Origin: QHVT01 sp036389275
Lineage (GTDB): Bacteria > Acidobacteriota > Thermoanaerobaculia > Gp7-AA8
Direction: 5' to 3'
Length of the DNA stretch: 64,000 bases
Assembly: GCA_036389275.1 (NCBI GenBank)
Contig: DASVQE010000009.1
Location: 1 to 64,000, forward strand
Shown here: positions 57,953 through 64,000 of the stretch, piece by piece
How the letters are laid out: each line of letters starts with the position of its first letter
How positions within the stretch are numbered: position 1 is the stretch's first letter
Position numbers and translations under genes: made by a program
The notes under the pieces: generated by a model
Seen by the model: the letters and a program-made list of their open reading frames with translations, nothing else
Database searches by the model: none
What the model was told of the DNA's origin: nothing

Positions 57953-60420
57953 ACGCCGCGGCCGTGCGTGGCCGCGCGCAGCAGCCGCCGGCTCGGGTGA
58001 ATCTGCAGGTCGAACACCGGCGCGTCCGGCAGTCCGTTCGAGAGCGGCGTCCAGCTCGCGCCTGAGTCGGGCGAATGCCAGACGCCGATGTCCGCGCCGG
58101 CGTAGAGTTTCGCCGGATCGGCGCGGTCGACGACGATGGCGTTGTGCTCGACGTCGAGCAGGCTGTCTCCGCCGGCCGGTCCGCTGCGCTCTTCCCACGC
58201 CGTGCCGTCGTAGTGCCAGACGTGGCGGAAGTCGCCCATGCCGCCCATGGTGATGTACAGCGACTCGCCGGTGGCGTCGGCGGTGTCGATGGCGATGTCG
58301 CTGACCGGACCGACGACGCCGAGCGCGCCGCCCGCGGCCTCCTCGAGATGCGCCGCGTTCCACGCGCCGCCGCTCTTCTCGATGCGCAGCACTTCGCCTT
58401 TCGTCGTGCCGGCGAAGAGGCGCGTCGCGGTTGCGAAGGCGAGGCAGTAGATCTCGCCGGCGCTCCCGGTGGCGAGGCTTTCGGAGAACGTCGCGCCGAA
58501 ATCGCGCGAGAAGAAGACGCTGCCGAGGACCGCCACCGCCACGAGCTCCGCCTCGGCCGGCGCCTGCTCGTTGCGCGGCAGGGCCGCGAGCGGATAGGTC
58601 ATGAGGAAGAACTGGAAGTCGAGTCCGGCCGGGAACGTCGCGCCGCCGTTGGTCGAGCGCAGCACCTGTCCATTCGCCGACACGAGCACGCGCTTCGGAT
58701 CGGCCCAGTTGACCAGGCAGTAGCCGCCGTCGCCGTCCATCACGTGATCCCATGCGGCCGTGCCGAGCGTGCGCGCGGAGCCGTTGTCCTGCAGGCCGCA
58801 GAACAGAATGTGCGGATCGCTCGGGTGCTGCGCGAGGAAATTCGTGCAGAGACAGGAGAGGCCGTCGTTGCGGCTGGCGAACGTGCCGCTTCCGCGCGGA
58901 TCGCGGTTGAGAAACACGCCGCCGTCGGAGCCGCACCAGAGCGCGTTCGGATTCGCCGGCGTATGCGTGAGCACATGCACGTCGGCGTGCGCGTGCTCGC
59001 CGATCGACTTCGACGAAATCTTCCCCTTCGCCGTGATCTTGCAGCGGAAGATCGCCGCGCCTCGCGGCGTCGCGCTGCCGCCGGCGTAAATAATCGCTTC
59101 GTCCGACGGGTCGACGGCGATGGCGAGGTCGTAGTCACCCTGGCTGTTGCCGTGTTTGTCCGGCGGCAGGATGTTCGGCGGATTGGTGAGCGCCGACCAG
59201 GCATTCGTGGCGAGGTCGAGACGGAAGATGCCGTGCAGCGTGCCGTTGTTGCGCGCGACCAGCGCGAAGACGAACTTCGGCTCCGAGGCTTGCGCGGCGA
59301 GCGCGACCCGCCGCACGTCGGCAGCCGGAAAGCCGCTGCCGGCCGCGGCCCAGGTCGCGCCGTCGGAAGAGGAGACGACGCCGCCACTGCCCGCCGCGTA
59401 GAAACGCGTCGCGCCGCTGACGGTCGTGACGATGACGCTGGTGAAGATGCCTTTCCGCCGCCGCGTCCAGACGGGATCGCCGTTGGTGTCGAGCGTCCGC
59501 TCGTACAGGCCGTCCGTCGTCGCGGCGACGACATGCTCGCCGTCGCGCGGATCGACGGCGAGCGCGTAAAACGCTTTGCCGGCCAGCGTCGGCGAGCCGG
59601 CGTCGACGTCCTCGACGCGCCACGACTGGCCGCCGTCGGTGCTGCACACCGGGCCGATGCCGCGATACGCCGGCAACGCCCGCACGATGCGTTTGTCGAA
59701 GAGGCCGTGCGTGTCGCCTTCGCCGGTGCCGACGTAGACGCGATCGGGATCGTCGGGAGCGATGGCGATGGCGCCGCAGGCCAGGCTGGTGCTCGCGAAG
59801 TTGGTCGGGTCGATGTCGAAGGCGTCCATCAGCGCGCGCCACGTCACGCCGGCATCGTCGGAGCGGAAGACGCCGCCGTTCGCGCTCGCCGCGTAGATGC
59901 GCCGCCCGTCGCGCGCAATGGCGAGGCCGGAGACGCGTCCGGCCACCGCCGGATTGCCGAGGGCCTGTCCGTTCGTGACCACGGTCGGTCCGAGCGGCGT
60001 CCAGTTGTTCGCGCCCGGCACGACGGGACTCGGCATCGCCGCGCCGTCCATCGCCGTCGCTTCCGCGACCACTGCGGCCGGCATCGCGCCGACCTTCCGC
60101 TGCTTGTATTCGCGGAGGCGGTCGAGCCAGACCGTCTCGTCCACCTGCGGCGCGTTCGCCACCGCTTCGAGCTCTTCCTCCGGATCGACGCGGCGCGTCT
60201 CCGTCACGCGCGTCACTTCGTCGCGCGGCGCGTCGGCCGTCGCCGCGGCGACGATCGCTCCGCCGTCGTCCGCGTCGATCGTCGTGGCCTGCGGCGCCGC
60301 GGCAATGGCGGTCGCGCGCGGCTCGAGACGCGCGTACGTCGCGCGCCGCTGCTCGAACAACCACTCCCGCGGTCCGCCGTCGCCGCGCTCCTCGTTGCCG
60401 CCCTCGACTTCGTCCGCCAT
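57934..60420 (-). CDS. Large BNR/VPS10-like beta-propeller protein without signal peptide
   Basis: 828 aa. It has a charged, Ala-rich N-terminal region (about 1-135) with no export signal, then two propeller-like halves with Asp boxes (RSDDAGVTWRAL, STDGGQSWRVED, RSTNGGATFP, HSPDSGASWTPL) and the C-terminal THGRGVYELRI seen in many sortilin-like repeats. A near-perfect Shine-Dalgarno (GAAGGAGG) lies 5 nt before the ATG. The lack of a signal sequence in such a family is odd: it may be cytosolic, or exported by another route. Confidence 0.78.
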   Translation of the reverse strand: MADEVEGGNEERGDGGPREWLFEQRRATYARLEPRATAIAAAPQATTIDADDGGAIVAAATADAPRDEVTRVTETRRVDPEEELEAVANAPQVDETVWLDRLREYKQRKVGAMPAAVVAEATAMDGAAMPSPVVPGANNWTPLGPTVVTNGQALGNPAVAGRVSGLAIARDGRRIYAASANGGVFRSDDAGVTWRALMDAFDIDPTNFASTSLACGAIAIAPDDPDRVYVGTGEGDTHGLFDKRIVRALPAYRGIGPVCSTDGGQSWRVEDVDAGSPTLAGKAFYALAVDPRDGEHVVAATTDGLYERTLDTNGDPVWTRRRKGIFTSVIVTTVSGATRFYAAGSGGVVSSSDGATWAAAGSGFPAADVRRVALAAQASEPKFVFALVARNNGTLHGIFRLDLATNAWSALTNPPNILPPDKHGNSQGDYDLAIAVDPSDEAIIYAGGSATPRGAAIFRCKITAKGKISSKSIGEHAHADVHVLTHTPANPNALWCGSDGGVFLNRDPRGSGTFASRNDGLSCLCTNFLAQHPSDPHILFCGLQDNGSARTLGTAAWDHVMDGDGGYCLVNWADPKRVLVSANGQVLRSTNGGATFPAGLDFQFFLMTYPLAALPRNEQAPAEAELVAVAVLGSVFFSRDFGATFSESLATGSAGEIYCLAFATATRLFAGTTKGEVLRIEKSGGAWNAAHLEEAAGGALGVVGPVSDIAIDTADATGESLYITMGGMGDFRHVWHYDGTAWEERSGPAGGDSLLDVEHNAIVVDRADPAKLYAGADIGVWHSPDSGASWTPLSNGLPDAPVFDLQIHPSRRLLRAATHGRGVYELRI

Positions 60421-60455
60421 GCAGACCTCCTTCGGTGTTAGACGGACTCCTGCCC

Positions 60456-60461
60456 TAGAAT
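60456..60461 (+). promoter_or_regulatory. Putative -10 box of the asparaginase-like operon (leaderless)
   Basis: TAGAAT, then CCCCGCGGG (9 nt), then ATG. No ribosome site. It has the same box and spacing as glyQ and the kinase gene. Confidence 0.5.
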
Positions 60462-60470
60462 CCCCGCGGG

Positions 60471-61559
60471 ATGACCACGCTCGACGAGCAACAGACCGCC
60501 TTCGACGAGAGCGCTGCGCCGAATTTTGCGCGCGTCATGCCGAACTGGCAGCCGCTGGTCGAGTACCGGCGCAACGGCGTGGCGGAGAACACCATTCACG
60601 GCGCGGTGTCGTGGGTGTCGGGCAAGAACCTCATCTACTCGTTCGGCGGGAACGTCGAGGTGTACGGGCGCTCGATGGTGAAGCCGCTGATGATGAAGGT
60701 GTTCACGCGCGAGTTCGCGCGCGCGCTCACCTCCGAGCAGCAGGCCATCTCCGTGGCCTCGCACAACGGCGACACCGAGCACGTAGCCGTGGCGCGTTCG
60801 ATCCTGCTCGAGGGCGAATGGGGTCTCATGCAGACGCCGCACGACGTGCCGCTCGTGCAGTTCGGCCGGCAGGTGCGCCGCCCGCGCCGCTGGTATCACT
60901 GCTGTTCCGGCGAGCACGCCGCCATCCTGCGCGGCTGCAAGCTCAAAGGGTGGCGCCGCGTCGGCTACGTCTGGCCGCACCATCCGTTCTTCCAGACCTA
61001 CCTGCGCTACATCCAGGACGTTCTCGGACCGGAGTGGAAGACCGGCACCATCGCCAAGGACGGCTGCGGATTGCCGACGGTATCGATGACGGTAACGGAT
61101 CTCGCTAAATTGTTCGCTAATCTAGTGACGGAAAAGGATGATGATTGGATCTGGCCAGCCATGGTCGGCCATCCCGATCTCATCGGCGGCTTCAATCGCC
61201 TCGACTCCACCATCCTCAAGGCCTGCGGCGGCCGCGTGCTCGCCAAGGAAGGCGCCGACGGTCTCCTCGGCCTGGCCATCGAGCATCCCGAATATCCCGA
61301 GGGTCTCGGCGTGGTCGTGAAGATCGCCCACGGCTGGAATCCCCAGGCGACCTGGTACATCGCCCGCTACATCCTCGGCGTGCTCGGTTTCGAGTTCCGC
61401 AACCCGTACAAGCTGCGCCGGCAGAAGGCCTACATCGTCCCGGAGGTCATCCCGCCGAACCTGCGCGAGCGCATGGCCGCCATCGTGCCGTGGGACTCCT
61501 GGGATCCCGACATCGACCGCTGGGAGTTCGATCCGGAGGAGTTCATTGCGCCTCGTTAA
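60471..61559 (+). CDS. Rhizobial-type asparaginase-like hydrolase
   Basis: 362 aa of the asparaginase II (ReAV-like) family. Candidate catalytic residues are present: Ser68 and Lys71 (RSMVKP), Ser97 (ASHNG), Lys259 (LAKEGADG), and Cys145 and Cys199 (CCSGEH, DGCGLPT). The family motif CSGKH reads CSGEH here, so the Lys that joins the metal site in the Rhizobium etli enzyme (from memory of its structure) is replaced by Glu148. It is the first gene of an operon with a semialdehyde dehydrogenase and ring-cleavage subunits, so an amide other than asparagine is plausible. Confidence 0.75.
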   Translation: MTTLDEQQTAFDESAAPNFARVMPNWQPLVEYRRNGVAENTIHGAVSWVSGKNLIYSFGGNVEVYGRSMVKPLMMKVFTREFARALTSEQQAISVASHNGDTEHVAVARSILLEGEWGLMQTPHDVPLVQFGRQVRRPRRWYHCCSGEHAAILRGCKLKGWRRVGYVWPHHPFFQTYLRYIQDVLGPEWKTGTIAKDGCGLPTVSMTVTDLAKLFANLVTEKDDDWIWPAMVGHPDLIGGFNRLDSTILKACGGRVLAKEGADGLLGLAIEHPEYPEGLGVVVKIAHGWNPQATWYIARYILGVLGFEFRNPYKLRRQKAYIVPEVIPPNLRERMAAIVPWDSWDPDIDRWEFDPEEFIAPR

Positions 61560-62970
61560 CTTTGTCGACGGCGCATTCGTACCGCCGCGCGGCGGCGCGT
61601 ACATTGATGATCACGAGCCCGCCACCGCGCGCGTGATCGCCCAGATTCCCGACAGCGACGCCGCCGACGTCGACGACGCCGTGCGCGCGGCGAAGCGCGC
61701 CTTTTCATCGTGGTCGCGCACGCGCGCCGAGGAACGTTCGCGATTGCTGCTCCGCCTCGCAGAGCTCATCGAAGACAACCTCGAGGAGCTCGCCTGCACC
61801 GAGAGCCGCGACAACGGCAAGACCGTGTCGCTCGCGCGCCGCCTCGACATCCCGCGGGCCGTGGCGAACTTCCGCTTCTTCGCCACGGCCATCCTCCATC
61901 AGTCGAGCGAAGCGCACATGACCGACGGCGCCGCGCTCAACTACACGCTGCGCCAGCCGATGGGCGTGGCCGGCCTGATCTCGCCGTGGAACCTGCCGCT
62001 GTATCTGCTGTCGTGGAAAATCGCGCCGGCCATCGCCAGCGGCAACACCTGCGTGGCCAAACCATCCGAGCTGACGCCGCTCACCGCGCACCGCCTGGCC
62101 GAGCTCTCCCTCGAAGCGGGTCTCCCGCCCGGCGTGATGAACATCGTCCACGGTCTCGGCGCAAAGGCCGGCGCGGCGCTCTGCGAGCATCCCGACGTCC
62201 CGCTAATCTCCTTCACCGGCGGCACCGTCACCGGCGCGAAGGTCGCGGCCGCGGCGGCGCCTCGCTTCAAGAAGCTCTCGCTCGAGCTGGGCGGCAAGAA
62301 TCCCAACCTCATCTTCGCCGACGCCGATCTCGAACAGGCCGTGGCCACATCCATCCAGTCGAGCTTCGCCAATCAGGGAGAGATCTGCCTATGCGGCTCG
62401 CGCATCTTCGTCGCCCGCGGCATCTACGACGAGTTCGTGGAGCGCTTCGTCGACGCGACGAAGAAGCTGCGCGTCGGCGATCCGACCGATGCTTCGACCG
62501 ACGTCGGCGCCTTGATCAGCGAGGCGCATCGCGACAAGGTCGAAGGCTATTTGCGTCTCGCGCAAAGTGAGGGCGGGACGATTTGCACCGGCGGCAAACG
62601 GCTCGATCGCGACGGCTGGTTCCTCGAGCCGGCCGTGATCACGGGGCTCGGCTGCGACTGCCGCGTGTTGCAGGAGGAGATCTTCGGACCGGTCGTGACC
62701 ATTACGCCGTTTGATAGTGACGCCGAGGCGGTGGCGTTTGCGAACTCGACCCGCTATGGACTCTCCGCGACCGTCTGGACGCAGGACGTGCAGCGCGCCC
62801 ACCGTGTCGCGGCGGAGCTCGACGCCGGCACGGTCTGGATCAACTGCTGGCTGCTGCGCGATCTGCGCGTGCCGTTCGGCGGGACGAAAGACAGCGGCGT
62901 CGGACGCGAAGGCGGATTTCAGTCGCTCGAATTTTTCACCGAGGCGAAAAACGTATGTCTGAAACTATGA
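61546..62970 (+). CDS. 2-aminomuconate/2-hydroxymuconate semialdehyde dehydrogenase-like
   Basis: 474 aa NAD-type aldehyde dehydrogenase. Catalytic Asn147 (SPWN), Glu247 (LELGGKNPN) and Cys281 (NQGEIC) are intact. VWINCWLLRDLRVPFGGTKD and SGVGREGG match the muconate-semialdehyde (ALDH8-like) subgroup. With the downstream dioxygenase it should oxidise the ring-cleavage semialdehyde. The start is TTG at 61546, overlapping the asparaginase stop by 14 bp, with GGAGGA just upstream. Confidence 0.85.
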   Translation: MRLVNFVDGAFVPPRGGAYIDDHEPATARVIAQIPDSDAADVDDAVRAAKRAFSSWSRTRAEERSRLLLRLAELIEDNLEELACTESRDNGKTVSLARRLDIPRAVANFRFFATAILHQSSEAHMTDGAALNYTLRQPMGVAGLISPWNLPLYLLSWKIAPAIASGNTCVAKPSELTPLTAHRLAELSLEAGLPPGVMNIVHGLGAKAGAALCEHPDVPLISFTGGTVTGAKVAAAAAPRFKKLSLELGGKNPNLIFADADLEQAVATSIQSSFANQGEICLCGSRIFVARGIYDEFVERFVDATKKLRVGDPTDASTDVGALISEAHRDKVEGYLRLAQSEGGTICTGGKRLDRDGWFLEPAVITGLGCDCRVLQEEIFGPVVTITPFDSDAEAVAFANSTRYGLSATVWTQDVQRAHRVAAELDAGTVWINCWLLRDLRVPFGGTKDSGVGREGGFQSLEFFTEAKNVCLKL

Positions 62971-63884
62971 GCAAAGGCGAGATCGTCGGCGGCGTGCTGG
63001 CGCCCCATCCTCCGCACATCGTCTACGGCGAAAACCCGTGGCGCAATGAGCCGAAATCCGAATGCGGGTGGGAAGTCCTCCGCTGGGGCTATGAGCGCGC
63101 ACGCAAACATTTCCTGGCGAAAAAGCCGGACGTAATTCTCGTCCACTCGCCTCACTGGCAGACCGTCATCGGTCACCATTTCCTCGGCGTCCCGGAATTT
63201 CACGGCTTGTCCGTCGATCCGATTTTCCCGAATTTGTTCCGCTATCAATACGACATCAAAGTCGACGTCGAATTGGCGGAATTGATCGCGGAGGAAGGGC
63301 GCAACATCGGACTGATTACGAAGATGATGCGCAATTCGAATTTCCGCGTTGATTACGGGACGATCGTCTCCTGCCACATGATGAATCCCGAATGGGACGT
63401 CCCCATCGTTGGGATTTCCTCGAACAATTCTCCTTACTATTTCAGCAATGAAATGGGGCAGGCCCAGATGATCAAGCTCGGCGAGGCCACGCGCCGGGCC
63501 ATCGAGAAAAGCGGCCGCCGCGCGGTCTTGCTCGCCTCCAATACGCTCTCCCACCGCCACTTCACCACCGAGCCGGAAATTCCGGAGGACATGTCGCGCG
63601 AGCACGTCTACGAACATTCCGGCTATTTGTGGGACATGCAGGTGCTCGACCTGATGCGCACCGGCCGGACCAAAGAATTGATCGCCATCCTTCCGGAATT
63701 CATGGACCACGCCGTCTCGGAAGTGAAGGCGGGCTCGCTGGCCTGGATGCTCTCGGCGTTGGGCTTCCCCACTTATCCGGCCGAGGTCTATGGGTATTGG
63801 ACGGTGATCGGCACGGGCAACGCGGTAGTCGGCTGGGATCCGATTTTGCGCGAACAGGCCGTCTCGCAGGCGGTCGGCGCGTGA
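62967..63884 (+). CDS. 2-aminophenol 1,6-dioxygenase beta-like subunit
   Basis: 305 aa extradiol dioxygenase of the LigB (class III) superfamily. GGVLAPHPPHIVYGENPWRN (His14 and His17), VHSPHWQTVIGHHFLG and VGISSNNSPYYFS follow the AmnB-like catalytic subunit that cleaves 2-aminophenol to aminomuconic semialdehyde using Fe(II). The naming rests on remembered AmnB patterns. ATG 62967 is chosen (ATGA overlap with the dehydrogenase stop); ATG 62955 would add four residues. Confidence 0.82.
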   Translation: MSKGEIVGGVLAPHPPHIVYGENPWRNEPKSECGWEVLRWGYERARKHFLAKKPDVILVHSPHWQTVIGHHFLGVPEFHGLSVDPIFPNLFRYQYDIKVDVELAELIAEEGRNIGLITKMMRNSNFRVDYGTIVSCHMMNPEWDVPIVGISSNNSPYYFSNEMGQAQMIKLGEATRRAIEKSGRRAVLLASNTLSHRHFTTEPEIPEDMSREHVYEHSGYLWDMQVLDLMRTGRTKELIAILPEFMDHAVSEVKAGSLAWMLSALGFPTYPAEVYGYWTVIGTGNAVVGWDPILREQAVSQAVGA

Positions 63885-64000
63885 TCACGAAGGCCTACAT
63901 CGTTCCGGGTCAGCCGCATCCCTATCTCGCGCCGGAGAAAAATCCCGGCTGGGCGAAATTGCGCGCGGCGTATGAGGCGGTGGGCAAAGAGATCGAGCGC
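63881..64000 (+). CDS. 2-aminophenol 1,6-dioxygenase alpha-like subunit (partial)
   Basis: Only the first 40 codons lie in the window (GTG start, 4-bp overlap with the beta-like gene): KAYIVPGQPHPYLAPEKNPG then AYEAVGKEIER. The opening resembles the non-catalytic alpha subunit (AmnA type) that pairs with the beta subunit. It runs off the right edge. Confidence 0.7.
   Translation, partial: MITKAYIVPGQPHPYLAPEKNPGWAKLRAAYEAVGKEIER

Overview
The window is a gene-dense, GC-rich chromosomal segment of about 57 protein genes. It has no rRNA, tRNA, CRISPR array, transposase or phage gene that I can recognise. Four features point, as an inference, to a soil-type Acidobacteriota or a close relative: a complete bacillithiol operon (bshC-bshB1-bshA), an MglA-type small GTPase, a soluble Ser/Thr kinase fused to TolB-like and TPR domains, and a one-operon SUF iron-sulfur system. 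Several promoters lie so close to start codons (a TAGAAT-like -10 box ending 6-10 nt before the start) that leaderless mRNAs look common.

Layout. 1-4.7 kb: two minus-strand envelope sugar/lipid membrane proteins (YfhO-like and a GT-C mannosyltransferase-like protein) divergent from a cellulose-synthase-like GT2. 4.7-7.2 kb: small proteins, a stand-alone MshEN domain, a DedA protein and secreted proteins. 7.2-16.7 kb (minus): pyruvate phosphate dikinase, a discoidin/OmpA-like lipoprotein, glycyl-tRNA synthetase (glyS, glyQ), a Pro-rich lipoprotein and a secreted amidohydrolase with TPRs. 16.7-22.8 kb (plus): sufR-sufB-sufC-sufD-sufS-sufU-sufT, six genes overlapping by a few bases, with a perfect palindrome at the promoter. 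22.9-25.3 kb: five small membrane proteins (zinc-ribbon/pseudopilin, zinc-ribbon/CD225, DUF2752, TM2-like, DUF4870) and a duplicated repeat cassette. 25.3-32.2 kb (minus): ABC-type permease, ddl, an MCE/MlaD protein, maf, a fused antitoxin-toxin, galU and a TetR regulator. 32.2-36.6 kb: a membrane protein, a secreted beta-propeller and a minus-strand operon ending with KDPG/KHG aldolase upstream. 36.7-39.4 kb: a patch of small membrane proteins including a hydroxylaminobenzene-mutase-like protein and a frameshifted gene. 39.5-49.3 kb: kinase, MglA, methyltransferase, bacillithiol synthesis, M28 peptidase and an ArsR pair. 49.3-56.7 kb: lytic transglycosylase, PH-like protein, proS, a FadL-like porin and a VanX-type dipeptidase. 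56.7-64 kb: a flavin-dependent oxidoreductase, a large beta-propeller protein, then an asparaginase-like protein, a semialdehyde dehydrogenase and the beta and (cut off) alpha subunits of a 2-aminophenol 1,6-dioxygenase-like enzyme.

How genes work together. The SUF operon is a self-contained Fe-S assembly unit with its own Rrf2 regulator. The bsh operon covers all three bacillithiol synthesis steps. The last four genes form a translationally coupled operon for meta-cleavage of an aminophenol-like aromatic ring and oxidation of the product. The mutase-like protein at 36.7 kb would supply 2-aminophenol from hydroxylaminobenzene, so a nitroarene route is possible but speculative.

The most unusual non-coding signal is a set of intergenic dyads made of tandem 7- or 8-base repeats followed by their inverted copies. 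The sequence differs at each locus but the architecture is shared, and two of the loci are themselves tandemly duplicated.
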